Positions 45,396 through 57,927 of a stretch of 64,000 nucleotides of DNA are shown here, piece by piece. The position numbers were made by a program, and so were the translations under genes. The stretch spans positions 73,074,687 to 73,138,686 of the forward strand of contig CM066732.1 in assembly GCA_033961575.1 (NCBI GenBank), given 5' to 3'. The notes beneath the pieces were generated by a model that worked only from the letters and a program-made list of their open reading frames with translations, had not been told where the DNA came from and searched no databases. Each line of letters begins with the position of its first letter. Within the stretch, counting starts at the first letter, position 1. The DNA is from Aselliscus stoliczkanus (Eukaryota > Chordata > Mammalia > Chiroptera > Hipposideridae).

Positions 45396-46890
45396 ACAAA
45401 GTGTAATTATAAAACACTATAAGAATTTTTGTAATATGAGTAAGACCTGGAAGCTATAGGAACATATAGAAGACATCAATAACTGCTTAAAACTGGGAAA
45501 GCCTTCACATACTCGGTGATCTGTGAGTTTGGGGTGATTTACCAGTCTGAGTTCACTGAGGGTGGCAACGATGCTTTCTCATGACTGGTGTTTAATAAGT
45601 TTTCTAGAATTTAATTAGTTGCCAATAACATTTGCAGAAAATAGGAAGAAAGGATGAGTAGGACATCTCATGAACACAACATTTATTTGCATGTGAAGGT
45701 TGTGAACTATTTTGTGCAGTAAAAATTTGAATCCTGAAGATTTCTAAGCTTTGGCAGAATAATGACAATGGAAAGAAACATTTGCAAAACAGCCTTAAAA
45801 GTCTAATGCCTTTTTCCCCCTCATTTCATTTATAGAAAATGAAAGCACCCTTTAACTGGAACATTATTTATCATGTTTGATATTCAGGTTAATATATTTG
45901 AATGGTTACTGCATTTCATGAGGAAAAGCAATCAGAGCACAGGGAAGCCAAAGTGAAAAGGCCCAGAATTGGAAATTTCAGGTGGCAGGAATTCTTGTGC
46001 CAAAACCCTAAATTTTACCTCCAGAAAGATGTATCCTTTGAGGTTCTACAGGCTTTTCTTTGTTCTCTATGTTTCTATTAAAAAATCAAACACTCCTAGG
46101 AGCAATGACATTTCAAGTAAGGATTAATTAACAACCTGCAGAGAATAAAACGAGAATAGGAGAGTGAATTGCAGAGCAGGTCCCCAAAGAGAAAGACCAA
46201 AGAATGGTAGGCCTTGCCCATGTCACAGCATGCCTACACTGGCCCTGGGTAGAGATCATGATGTACTGTGACAACCTAAGGACAGGTGAGATGGGAAATA
46301 TGGTGGGATCACTGCCTCCCCTCCTTCCAGTGGGCACACTCTCTATCCTCTATCCACTTCTTCCACTTAGAAAGCATCCTCTATACAGCCCCAGGGTCAG
46401 TGACAACAGGTCAGTAAACTCTGAGATGCTATCAGTCACTGTAAAGAAAACGGAAGAATCAATTCTATTTGACTTTGAGCAAATGACCCTGCGAAGGCAA
46501 GACAGAAAGCAGAGTGGTCCTTGGGAATCCAAGCAGCTGTTGAGTTCATAGCAGTGACTTTGACATTGATATCTCTGAGCAATGGCAGTGACTAACAGGA
46601 TGGTCAATAACTCAGGCTCCAGAGGCCAGGATCACTGATCCTGTGAAAGGAAGAAGACTTGCTGCACTTTTAGACATTTGGAAAAATCAACAGCACAGCA
46701 AGAGCCAGATAAAGAAGATGACACCTCTACCCAACAAAAAGGAGGTAAGGAGCCAGGAAAATGAGTCACAGGATGAAGGCGGCTTACCATATACACACAG
46801 GTGCAATGATCAGATTAAGCTTCCTACTCATCCTGTTAACAGAAACAGCCTCAGCATCTAGAAACCACCACATGCAAAGCATTCAATAAT
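45396..46890. other. No gene or repeat recognised
   Basis: About 1.5 kb of unique-looking DNA. The 115-codon plus frame at 46204-46551 has no recognisable motif and overlaps minus frames. Confidence 0.45.
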
Positions 46891-46894
46891 GCCT

Positions 46895-47005
46895 CAAGTG
46901 TGTTCTGCCTGCCTTATTGTATTGAATCCTGGCAACCACTTACTTGGGTTATCACACATAGTTAATGGATGAGGAGACTAAGGCTCAGGGGCCACACCCA
47001 CAGGT
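46895..47005 (-). repeat. MIR-family relic, minus strand
   Basis: 'CCTTATTGTATTGAATCCTG', 'GATGAGGAGACTAAGGCTCA' and 'GGCCACACCCACAGG' suggest an antisense MIR. Confidence 0.55.
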
Positions 47006-47189
47006 TTCAAGTCTCATTTCAAGTCTCAGGGCCCCCGACCTGTGAAGTGACCAAACAAGGTGGAGAATTCTCCACTTTCCTTCTCACTTTGCCCTCCTCT
47101 GACCAGTTCATCCCTGCCCTTGGCCTTGTTTCTTTCCTTCCTTTGTTTCATAACCACCCTATCAGGACATTTTATGAGCTTGAGTAGTA

Positions 47190-47370
47190 GAATCAGACTG
47201 CCTGGGTCCCAGCTCTGCCACTTATCACCTATGTGACATTGGGCCCCTGATTTAACCTTGGGTGTGTTTCTGCCTCCTCCTTTGTAAAATAAGAAAAATA
47301 ATAGTACTTTGTAGTGTTTAAGGCAATGCTGGTCCCACAGTGAGAGCTCAGTAAGTTTGCTGTTGTGATT
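47190..47370 (+). repeat. MIR SINE relic
   Basis: 'AATCAGACTGCCTGGGTCCC', 'AGCTCTGCCACTTATCACCT', 'CCTTTGTAAAATAAGAAAAA' and 'TGAGAGCTCAGTAAGTTTGC' follow MIR order clearly. Confidence 0.92.
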
Positions 47371-47989
47371 ATATTCCCTTCCCCTCTCATGCTGCCCAAG
47401 CCCTCGTTCACTGGCTCCTTGGCTGTGCCAAATCTTCCTTTTCTTGCTCCCCTCTTCTTTCCTGAACCTCCCTGAAATCTCTCCAAAATGTTGACCCAGC
47501 AATAACCCGCTCTCTTCTTTCTCCCTTTCATTACTTCTGTGTTCTGTGTGCCACAGGACAGACCCAGCATTGCCGCCCACCCCTGTTGCCCTTGAAGCTG
47601 CATGGGCTATGGAGGCGCTGGCACTTCCTGGAGATAGATAGTTCAAAAAACACATCCTGTGACACTGTCACAGAGAGGGAAACAGGAGGGCTTTGATGAG
47701 GAATTATAGAAGTCATAGAACACAGAGATTTATAGCAGGTGCTTCCTTAGAGGCCGAGGACTCTGGAATGTCTTAGGAATCATAATGAGCTCTCTCCTAA
47801 GGAGCCATCCTTACATGACTGCTTGGAAGCAGAAGACATCTATGCTAGCTACTGTTTCAGGCTAATTAAAAGCATGGTCACCTACCTTATCCATATAGAT
47901 TCTAATCCTTCCTGCTCACTCAGGCCAGAAAATGTAGTTTTCCTTTGATCTGTGCTCCATCTCCTCAGAATAGATCTCCCTGCACACAG

Positions 47990-47990
<1 letters not shown>
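47371..47990. other. No gene or repeat recognised
   Basis: Unique-looking sequence. The 209-codon minus frame at 47026-47655 runs across two MIRs and this stretch and has no recognisable domain. Confidence 0.45.

Positions 47991-48074
<84 letters not shown>
47991..48074. repeat. Compound (CT)n(CA)n microsatellite
   Basis: About 24 CT units pass directly into about 18 CA units. Leu/Ser- and Thr/His-rich open frames on both strands are artefacts of it. Confidence 0.98.
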
Positions 48075-48077
<3 letters not shown>

Positions 48078-48945
48078 TCCCATCTCACTGTCCCAGGTCC
48101 TGGACATTCTCTCTGGAAGACCCACGTCTTTGGTGACTCGGATTGTGAAAGAAAATGCCTTCATTCAATTAACTCTTTAAGAAGATAACCCAATTCTTTT
48201 CTAAAAGATAAAATTTTTTTAAAAAACAACAACAAACAATCCATAAATCTCACTCACAGTCTCTCTCTCTCTAAATATACGTACACTCGTATATGGCTTT
48301 TATAATACAAATCTTTGAAATGATTCCCCTTCATAGAAAGAGACACTCGGTCCCTCCTGCATCTCATTTAATGAATTATCACAAAAAGCAAAATGGTAAA
48401 CCTGAGAAGAGGAAAAGGAGAGGCAAGATGGGGCACAAATGAATCAGTCACTATACCTGCTACATCAGTGCGAATTCACACACCTTAGTTTTACTGAACC
48501 ATGTCCCTTCGATGGTACTAATGGGAAATGTTGTACTTCTAAAACTCTTTAAATATTCCTATCTGTAATCACAAAAGAAAGAAATTTTGAGGGCTGGGCC
48601 ATATGTCTTTAGAGCCCAGGTCCTATGGAGTAGGGCCTAGCACAGTAACTTCCACCCTGTGAAAGCTCAACAAAACACTAGCTAAGGGTGGTGATTCCTG
48701 GTTACATAAAGATCCTTGATGATGACAATATGCACAGGATTTCAAACTCATGTGGCTACTAGAGCCAGGAAATAATACACCTAATTGAAATGGGCCAAGT
48801 GGGAACTATGACGGGCTGGAGGGCTCACACCCCTTCTGAGGGCAATGTGGCTACTCCGTGCCAACTGATGGTTGCCAGGCACTGTGGTTTCTCAAAAGAA
48901 GCAGGGAGTAGCCTATAACTGTTGATAACTATTTGAACTTAAGAA
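48075..48945. other. No gene or repeat recognised
   Basis: Unique-looking sequence with a short CT repeat near 48263. Confidence 0.45.
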
Positions 48946-48949
48946 AAAA

Positions 48950-49190
48950 TCTTCAGGCAGATCAAACAAAACATCCCTGGAGGCCCTCAGCTTCCAACCT
49001 CTTATCATAAAAGGCCCATGTGCTTGATGTGACATAGGATGAAGTTATTTATCATCTTGATAGTTCTCTGTCAATAAAACGGGGATAATTATGATACCTC
49101 CTTGATAGGTTTGTTTTGGGGATTCAATGTAATACTATATGGCAAGCATTTGGACTATCTGGCATATAGTAAGCATTATTATTCAACATT
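48950..49190 (+). repeat. MIR SINE relic
   Basis: 'TTCTCTGTCAATAAAACGGG', 'GATAATTATGATACCTCCTT', 'GGGATTCAATGTAATACTAT' and 'CTGGCATATAGTAAGCATTA' give the 3' half of MIR. Confidence 0.85.
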
Positions 49191-49731
49191 ATATTTTTTA
49201 TGCATTTGCTTAGATCCATCTGAATGAAGTATGTCTAAGTCTTAAGTCCCATGGTTGATTGCATAATCAATCTCAAAGAATCTCACCTATTTCTGAAGCT
49301 ATGTTGGAAAAGAGCCATCTTCTCACTTTCACAATTTATAACTGTAGAAACTGAGGCAGAAAGAAGTCTGTGTGTTCACAAAGAATCCTTGGCAAAAACA
49401 GGAAGTCCCAGCCACAGGTATCCTGTTAACTGGAACAACCTCTGCCACTGACTTAGTTTTGGGTCATAGTTTTCCCCGTGGTTCTCAGTGTTTTCACTAT
49501 GTCTAAAAGACAAGGTTATAAAAGCAGCAAGCAACTTCAGCCTATAAGCAGTCTTTAGTTGTGGGCAGACTGTCCATTGGTATTCAGTTTGTTATCTTTC
49601 AAACTAATTCTCAAAGCTTCACCATACTCATCTGACTTAGCATCACCTAAGGACACATCTTCAAACTGGATCTTGCAAAAGTAAAAATCCTTGAAAAGTA
49701 GGAATCTACCCTCCTTCAAACATAACACACC
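49191..49731. other. No gene or repeat recognised
   Basis: Unique-looking sequence. Confidence 0.45.
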
Positions 49732-49882
49732 CTTGTTTCTCTAAGTATGGCCCTGAGGAAGCAGCATCAGCCTTACCTGGAGCTTGTTAGAAATGCAGAA
49801 CCTTGGGCCTCACCAACACATTTGGAAATAGAATATTCACCCCCAGGGGATCCATGTGCCCTGAAAGCTTGAGAAAAACCAT
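49732..49882 (+). repeat. MER5A-type hAT-Charlie relic
   Basis: 'CTTGTTTCTCTAAGTATGGC', 'AGCAGCATCAGCCTTACCTG', 'CTTGTTAGAAATGCAGAACC' and 'TTGGGCCTCACCAACAC' follow MER5A, with the inverted end 'GCTTGAGAAAAACCA'. Confidence 0.85.
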
Positions 49883-51695
49883 TAACCAAGTGATCCCTAT
49901 CATTTCCTAGAGTTTGGGTGTGATCTGGAAAAGGCATAGGAAAAAGGGTTCACCTTCGAAACTAAAGGGAAAGTTTTTACTCTTTGATAAACCACTCAAG
50001 GAACAAAAAAATATCAAAAGCCAGCCCTCACTGTCTATTCAATTGTAGACATCTAAAGATTCACGAAATTCCAAAGAAACACAAAAATTTATCCAGGACT
50101 CGGGCCCAATTTGCTGGGAGCTGCTTTAAGCTGAGATTCTCGTCAGGATATTAATATCCATCAGCCTGGCTGCTGGGACTTGCTGCTCATCTCTTCAAGA
50201 AAAGAAATTGGATACATTGCTTTGTTAGTGTAGCAACAACATTGGAGCAAGGTACTCAGTCTAATTTGCCAGGAAATGTTTTATCACTGACAGCCTTGCT
50301 CATTCCTAAGAGATGACAGGATAGGTAGGTAAGCCATAGTTTTGTAAAAATAAACAAAGGAAGCAATGAAGAGAAAGAGAATGAGAAGGAGGGAGGAAGG
50401 AAAAATAGGAAGGAAGGAAACTCAATGTCAATATGTTTTACTGGCTTTTCCCATGCCTGGCCTTCTCTTTTTTCCTGTTGAAAAGCTGGTGAATCTATGA
50501 GCCATCCTGGGTTGATCATAAAGCTAGAGAGGCATCCTGCTAATGAACCCTTTGGAGGTGGATGAGGCGAGACACAGGGTTTATTTATGAGCTGGAGACC
50601 CACTTCATGTGTAGGGAAAGTCTGCCGAGCTTATTCCTCCTTTCTGTTTAGATCCTAAGTAGGCAGGCTCTAGTCATGTGGTGAGGCTCTCCACTTCCAG
50701 CCATATGTCTAAGCAAGAAAGGGGCAGGTGTTGGTACACAGCTGGGCTTCCATTCCTTGATTTCCCTGCACTGTCCTGTCAGGCTGGTTGCAGACCAGTA
50801 GATACTTTCAATGGGCAATGCAGCATGTGAACAGTCACCAGCAAAGCCCAGTGGCTGTCACTATAAGAAACATGGTAAATTCTACTCCCTAAAAGAAAGA
50901 GGTTATAAAATCAGCCCACTATGTTTTTAAATTTTTCCTCTAAATTTTATGCTTTTGTAGATAATGGATATTCCTGAAAAACAGCATGCATGCACACATA
51001 TACTTCTTGTTTGAAGAAATCTCTCAGAGAAGAATTTGTAAAAATGTAAGTTTACTAGTTGCTCAGCCAGCAATGGTGTATCCAGGCTATGGCACATTGA
51101 TTTAGTTCTTCAAGTGTCATAGCATTCAACACACAAATATTTTAAAATACCTTCTGTGAATCTAGCATCCTGCTCATTAACCTAAACCAAATTGCTTATA
51201 ATCCTTCTGGGAAGAAACAACTAATTAGTCATGTTAATTCTATGTTATTATATGATCAGTATAGGAGTGCCTCTGCATAAAATGAAGTCCAGCATGAAGC
51301 ACATACAAATAATATTAAAAACTAAAAATATAACCTGTTCTAGTTGAGAGTCATTTTTCTTTTAATTGCTGAGCCTTCAGAAACATTTCCACAGAAGGCA
51401 TTGTCTCTGTACCATAAGTCATTTAGACTGAAGAAAAACTTTTGTCAGCTTAACAGAGCCCCAGCATGTAGGAAAGCCAAGGCTCTGCAAGGTAGAGAGA
51501 AGAATGTCAGGGTCTCCAGAGAACTTCGTTGTGCATGAACCACAGTTTCATCCATCATTTCTTAAAGCAACTCTTTCCTATCTGAGCACGAGGAGGGAGG
51601 CCTTGTTTATAGACCCCTGAGAAGGAAGCATGAGAAGTAAGTGTGACCCCCTCAATTCTCCCTCTGCCAATGATTCCCTGTCTCAGGCCCCTTGG
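49883..51695. other. No gene recognised; purine-rich tract at about 50345-50430
   Basis: The tract is GA-rich ('GAGAAGGAGGGAGGAAGGAA'). The minus 115-codon frame at 50256-50603 and the plus 64-codon frame at 51344-51538 lack recognisable motifs. Confidence 0.45.
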
Positions 51696-51699
51696 TTCC

Positions 51700-51895
51700 T
51701 CTTCAGCACAAATCACAGTCTGAAACTATTTTAGTTAAATGTCAGTTTATTTATAGTTTATTAATGATTGTCACTCTCCATCCCCAAAACTCCAGGATGT
51801 TAGAGATCATACTTCTCTCATTCCCTGTTTGATCTCCAATGCCTAACACAGTGCCCAACCCAAAACAGAAAGTTAATAAAAAGTTTCAGGCCGAT
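51700..51895 (+). repeat. L2 LINE 3' end relic
   Basis: 'ACTCCAGGATGTTAGAGATC', 'GATCTCCAATGCCTAACACA', 'GTGCCCAACCCAAAACAGAA' and 'AGTTAATAAAAAGTTTC' are a decayed L2 3' end. Confidence 0.65.
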
Positions 51896-53090
51896 GACTC
51901 CTCAAAAGGAGAGCATTATCAAATGCACTTCATAAACATTTCTAATGAGTGATACCTCCTTGATGGTTTGGGAAGAGGGTGGAAAGAGCAACTCTTGGTC
52001 ACTATCTTAAAATGTCACAGCATTCTTTTCCATGTGAAGCCTGTGTCAACCACCCAGCAGATGATGGGACTGGCAAGGTCAGATTTCCAAATAAGCCCTA
52101 AAACACTACACTGAGACAAAGGACCTGAGCCTTGTGTACTTAGCAGCTAGAGCAGCCAGCCTGGCACCCGGCATGTAGGGTATCCTGGGCTACTTAGTTG
52201 TTGATGAACTAACTAGGAAGCATTTTCCTAATGCTTAAATATACAAATAATTCTCAAATGACTAGAAATGAAAATAAAATGGGGAAAAGCTATCATTTAA
52301 TATAAGGCAGCCTAAAGCTCTTAATATTAGGATTTGTGGGAAGAAAAAAAATTGAGTTAAAAATTGGGAGAGCATATCAAACTAAATTCAAGGATTCTTT
52401 TAAGTCTTGTAAGAATTAATGATATATAAAGACATGCCCAAAATTATGTGATCATATATATTATCACATATTCCTTTAAAGTTTTGATTCTTCTTTACGT
52501 AAAGCACTGAGAATGATTTCTCACACTGGAGCAGACTTAGCCTGTGTTTTTCTGCCTGGCTTCTACATGGAAAGGAATGCTTCAGGAATCCATTTTTCTT
52601 CCGCTCTACCCTGGCCCTAGCTCCCTGGGACAACTTATTCCTGCAGCCAAAAGGAAAGTCAGCATGTTCTATAGAGCAAAGGGTTAAGTATAGCAGGTAG
52701 GACTAGTGGACACATTAATTTATTGAATGTAAAAAGTATATAAAATTCTTTTGGCAAAATGCTTAAATTGAATCCTCCCAGTGAGCTAAGAGGAAAACTA
52801 TACTGGGTGAAAAAACAACCACTAAGAAGGAAAGGAACAATGATGAATGGTAGTCCTGACTCCTTCATTCCCAGCTCCCCCCAACTCTACCCCAAATGGA
52901 CTGAACATTCCAGAAGAGTAGCTGATAGGCTAACCCACTGAATTGGGGAGGTAACCAACAGAACCCCGTTAGGGTAATGTGGCCATGCCATTGTGGAGTT
53001 TTTCCTCCTCTCTGTGACTTACAGGGCAGATAAGAGCCCTGGTAAAAAGTTCAAATCTCTTAAAATGTAGCCATATCCTCCACACATGAT
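51896..53090. other. No gene or repeat recognised
   Basis: Unique-looking sequence. Confidence 0.45.
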
Positions 53091-53094
53091 TCTG

Positions 53095-53290
53095 TGCTAG
53101 AATAGTGCAATCTAAAACTCATCAAATAATCATTATTTCCTGGAAGACAATGAGCATTTTTACTAATTTCTTTATTCTTCCATTTCCTTAACTTTAAATG
53201 AGAGTAGTAAAAGTGACTACCTCTCAGAGTTGTTGCAAAAATTAAATGTAAAGCTTTCAGAAGAGTGTATGGCACATAGGAAGCACATGT
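53095..53290 (+). repeat. MIR SINE relic
   Basis: 'TTCCATTTCCTTAACTTTAA', 'CCTCTCAGAGTTGTTGCAAA', 'AATTAAATGTAAAGCTTTCA' and 'TGGCACATAGGAAGCACA' follow MIR order. Confidence 0.85.
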
Positions 53291-53305
53291 GTCTGATATC
53301 ACAGG

Positions 53306-53349
53306 GATGGTGATGATGGTGACAATGATGATGACAGCAATGATGATGT
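53306..53349. repeat. GATGAT-type low-complexity repeat
   Basis: Imperfect GATGGTGATGATG units. Confidence 0.85.
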
Positions 53350-55281
53350 TTTCCTTTCCTTACAGGAAAGTACTTTCCTAGCAACCTTTGGTGATGTAAA
53401 GAGATAATATGTTGATTTTTAATGCTAGGGCATTGTAGAGATTGTATTGTTGACTTCAGTTCTTCACTTACTCCCTGTATTCATGCTTACTCATTGATTC
53501 TGGCCCACAGAATAGGATGTTGGAAGTGGCATTGTGCCAGTTCCATGTCTAGGCCTTAAGAAACCTTGCCTTCTTACACCACTAGCACTGCCATGACAAG
53601 AACACGTGATGGAAGTCTGATGGGCCAAGGAAATTAAGAGATTCAGGAAGCTGACCAGAAGATCTGGTACATAAATAGAGTGCCTCAGTGTTCTCATGAT
53701 GTTTCATTGAGGTTCTGTAGTTGTTCTTTATGCAGTGCCCGTTACCTCAGCCATACCCCATATAATCGTGAAATTAATAGAAATAAACCATGAAATAATA
53801 CAGAATAAAACCATGGCTATAAGTGTAAAGAAGTTTTGTTCAGCTGAAGTTGTGTGTGTGTATATCCAAACTTATGGAATTGTTATTTTTATAAGTAAAC
53901 AGTGGTCAAATATGGCAATTCCATATAGTTCAACCTAAGTATTCTGTAGTGTATGTCCATTGTGATAACTATTTAAAATACACTCATTTATCATGTTAGG
54001 AGAGTTCCCTGAAATGAAATGAGGAAAGGATTTTCAAACTGCCTGTCACATAGTTGAGATTCAACCTATATTTACTGAAAAAGTTATTGAATAAAGACCA
54101 AAAAAATTAAGGAACTCTTTATATTTGCATCCTATTGGAGAAAACTGGCCTGAGTGTTATTATCTCTCACCATGAGTAAAATGATCATGCATGTGTGTGT
54201 GTTTCCAGTTGTTAATCTTGGAGTTCTCTAAGGGATTCATACATTATTTTATTTACTCACATTTCAGTCATAATCAATGTTATGACTTTGAACTTCCATT
54301 TTCCTAAGCAAACTGCTGTAGATAAAAGGTAATGAGCAGATATCTTATGGACCTTGAGCAGGATATCCTCAACAGCAGGCAAGCTTCTAAAACCAGGAGT
54401 TCTGTTTCCAATGGCTACTGACGTACTACTCCTGGTTACATCAAATTCAAGTATAAATATACTGAATATTGAGAAGAAAGTGCTTTCTCCTCTTCAGAAA
54501 GTAAGTCAAATAATGCAAATTAGTTTTTTCCCTGTTGTAAAAATGTAGAATGAATATAAATATCCATTTTCTTTCATCAAATTTTGCACCCTGTGGATAT
54601 TCCCAAAATCAAAACTCTGCTAATAGCGAACAACTCGGTGAGTAGAAATTCAGAATTCTGTTACTGTCTATATCTAGGATTAGTGCTATCACCCCATTAT
54701 CTAGATTCAATCTATGCCTAATAAATGTACTAAGAAAAGCATCTTGTCTCAAAGCCATGTGTGTCATGCTTTAATCACTTTCATCATGTTGTTTCCTCAT
54801 TCAAGCACATGTCTGCATGTTTACCACATCTTAGCATCCCATCACGTTGTCTACCTAAGCACCTCATCATGTTGTTTAGCTTAAATCGATAGTCTCAGGC
54901 TGAAAGAAGTTGCTTACAAACATAGGCTGACTCTTTCATTGTTATTATAGTTGCCATGAAGAGCTTTATTATTGTGAATTGAGCAACTGTTGCAATGTTG
55001 CTTTCTCTCAATGAATATAAAGTGCACATATTTTAGTAACCATGGTTATTGCAAAATTTATATTAGGTTGAATTAGATGAATTTCACCTTTGTTAAGGAA
55101 AAGGATTGAGGCACATTCACTCCCATGCCTGTGTTTCATTTTTAATCCAACAATGACTATTGTAAAAACAGGCATTGATCTACTTTTCATTTCACAATCT
55201 GCCACTTGCTTTCTCTCTTTAAATCTAAAAAACAAATTGGTTTAAAACTCTGTGTTCCAGTTAGGCAGGATTAGCAGCTGG

Positions 55282-55282
<1 letters not shown>
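53350..55282. other. No gene or repeat recognised
   Basis: About 1.9 kb of unique-looking AT-rich DNA. A small local repeat 'CATCATGTTGTTT' occurs at about 54781 and again at about 54865. Confidence 0.45.

Positions 55283-55321
<39 letters not shown>
55283..55321. repeat. (AC)n microsatellite
   Basis: About 19 AC units. Confidence 0.98.
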
Positions 55322-55324
<3 letters not shown>

Positions 55325-55849
55325 CATTCCGCTCATGATGAGAGATAATAACATTGAAGCTAGTTTTCTCCAAACTCCTAGACAGCTGGGTAATCTTCAC
55401 GCATGCTCAGTTACTTCCTGGGAAGTAAAGTGGAAAAAACTGGCAGATTGGAGCATAGGTTTGAGATAAATAAGGTGCCACTCTTCCCAAACCAAGACAT
55501 TTACCTGTTCCTCCCTTTGCACCCTATCCCTCACCACAGAAGTTGGGCGTCCTTTACCAAATAGGCTACAGTACAACAATGGAGGGGTGAGCTACTGTAA
55601 TGTGTGATTGTGGTGCCAACATAGCAATTATGTCAGTCCATGCTTCAGGCAACCATCACAAGGAAGCAAAATATAGCAGAAGAGCAAAGAGGTAGAAAAG
55701 CTATATTTATGTACCAAAGAAGAGACATCTTTTAATTTCTTGCTATACCAATTTCTAAATCTTCTCCCTAAAGCTACTATCTTTATCCACCTGATTCAAG
55801 TGGCACAATCCTTATTAGAATTTAAGTGCAATGTCTTAAATATCTATAA
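55322..55849. other. No gene or repeat recognised
   Basis: Unique-looking sequence. Confidence 0.45.
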
Positions 55850-55925
55850 TTCCTTACTACTTTTAAACACTTTTACAAGCCTGGTCTTATATAATCCATG
55901 CAACAACCCTGAATAGAAGTTCCTG
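55850..55925 (-). repeat. MIR fragment, minus strand
   Basis: 'AAACACTTTTACAAGCCTGG' and 'TATATAATCCATGCAACAAC' followed by 'CCTGAATAGAAG' are an antisense MIR 3' half. Confidence 0.55.
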
Positions 55926-57045
55926 CAGATGGCTGGTGCATTTTATAAAAATGTAATTAAGGACACTTCTGAATATATCAATTGTAAATTTGGTTGTTTG
56001 TCTTCTTTTTCTTAAGTTGCAAGAGTTCTTTATTTAGTCTGGACACAAGTCCTTTATCTGATCTATAATTGGCAGATATTTTTTCCCCAGTAAGTGATTT
56101 GGTTTTTTTTAAATTTCATAATGGTATCTTTTCAAACACAAAGGTTTTAATTTTAATGTAATCCACTTGATAATTTATTTCTTTAATGGCTCTTTCTCTT
56201 ATTTTTGCATCTAAGAACCCCCGCCTAACCCAAGATCACAAAGATTTTCACCTGTGTTTTCTTCTAGAATTTTCTTTTAAAGAACTTTTACATTTAGATT
56301 TATGATAATAGTTTCAGTCAATTTTTGTCTGCGTGTGAAGTTTTTGTTTCTTTTGTTTTGTTGTTTGCTTATGAATACCCAATTCTCTCATTTGTTTAAA
56401 AGATTATCATTTATCCATTGAAGTGCTTGGAATCTTTTCCAAAAATCAATTGACTATAAAATGTATGAGTTTATTTCTGGACTTCAACTTTGTTTCCTTG
56501 ATCTATATGCCTATCTTTATAACAGTACCAAATTGTCTTGATGGCTATAGCTTATAATAAGTTTTGAAGTCCAGTTAAATTAAGTCCTCCAATTCTGCTC
56601 TTCTTTTACAAAGATATTTTGGCTATTCTAAGTCTGTTTTATTTCCAAATAAATTTTAAGAGCAGCTTCTTACTTTATATAAAAACACCTGTTGGAATTT
56701 TGATGGGGCAACTCTTCTGATACAAGAGTACAGGATATCTCTCCATTTATTTAGATTGTCTTTCCTTTCTCTCAGCAATGATTTATACTTTTCAGTATTT
56801 AAAACTTGATTTATTTATTAAATTTATTCTTAAGTATGTTATTCTTTTTGATGTTATTATGAGTGGAATTTTCTTAATTTTATTTTCAGATTTTTTTCTT
56901 TTGCCAGTATGTAGAAATACAATTGATTTTGTGTATTGATCTTGTATCCTGCAACTTTTCTAAACTTGGTTATTAGTATTAGTAGTTCTCTTTTGGCTTT
57001 ATTAGGATTTTGTATATACAGGATCACGCCTTAGAATAGTATTTT

Positions 57046-57553
57046 TGTTACCATAGGCAGAAAGAGCAGGGCTGTGGGAGATGGGGGGAGGAAGAGAAGG
57101 AGGAAGTGGGGGAAACAAAAGAAGAAGGAGATGAGAAAATGCTTATGGTACAGCTGCCACTAATTCTAGTGGATTATAATACTGTTAGCATTGTGAGCAG
57201 AGAAAAATCTCCACCCTCTGTATCACCATGACAGTTCCAACAGGAGCCAAATAAGAAGAAGGGAATCCCACCTCCAGACAGGAATGAGTGGTTAGTGAGG
57301 ACAACAAGGACCCGTATTGGGAACGCACATAATACCACTCCTAAATCTTTAATATTTCGTGCCCTCATTCGAATAAAATCTTAAACTTCTTTGTTATTTG
57401 GTGTAATTTCCCTCATCTTGGCCTGGAAGTGTACTCTTTTCCTTTCCTTTAATAAATCTACTGCTTGTTTGGCTTTGTTTGCATGACTTAATTTGGTACA
57501 TCCTTGAATTCTTTCCCATGACATTTACCAAGAACCCTTTGTTTCCAGTAACA
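57046..57553 (+). mobile_element. Probable solo LTR inside the old L1
   Basis: The block replaces L1 text and has matching ends TGTTAC...GTAACA. It carries a GA-rich start, an AATAAA in 'TTCGAATAAAATCTTAAA' and another in 'CCTTTAATAAATCTACTGC', followed by a U5-like tail. No flanking 4-6 bp duplication was confirmed. Confidence 0.5.
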
Positions 57554-57927
57554 CTCTAATATCCTATAATACTTTTTCATTTCCTCTTTTCAGTCTGAAT
57601 TTTCTTTACACTATTATATATGATAGCAGTTGTGGATTTTTGACAAGTGGTCTTCATCAGGTGGAGGAAGTTTCCCTATATTGCTAGTTTATTAAGAGTT
57701 TTAATTTTAAATGGGTGTTGGATTTTGCCAAATGCCTTTTCTGTGTTTTTTGAGATCATCACATTGGTTTTTGTACTTTATTTATGTAATATGGTATATT
57801 AAATTAACTGATTTTCAGATGTTAAGACACCCTAAATTCCTGGAATAAATCGCACTTAGTCATGGAGCTGACCCAAATGGTTTTACGAATTCTAAAAATG
57901 TGCTAAGCTTTCCAATTCCTCCCATAT

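Noticed and set aside
46204..46551. 115-codon plus-strand frame
   Set aside because: No motif and no supporting splice or promoter context; overlapped by open minus-strand frames.
47026..47655. 209-codon minus-strand open frame, longest in the window
   Set aside because: It runs across two MIR relics and unrelated sequence, its composition is Gly/Lys/Arg/Glu-rich and it has no motif or family likeness. The overlapping 124-codon frame argues for chance.
47945..48188. Ser/Leu- and Thr/His-repeat 'proteins' on both strands
   Set aside because: Read entirely through the (CT)n(CA)n microsatellite.
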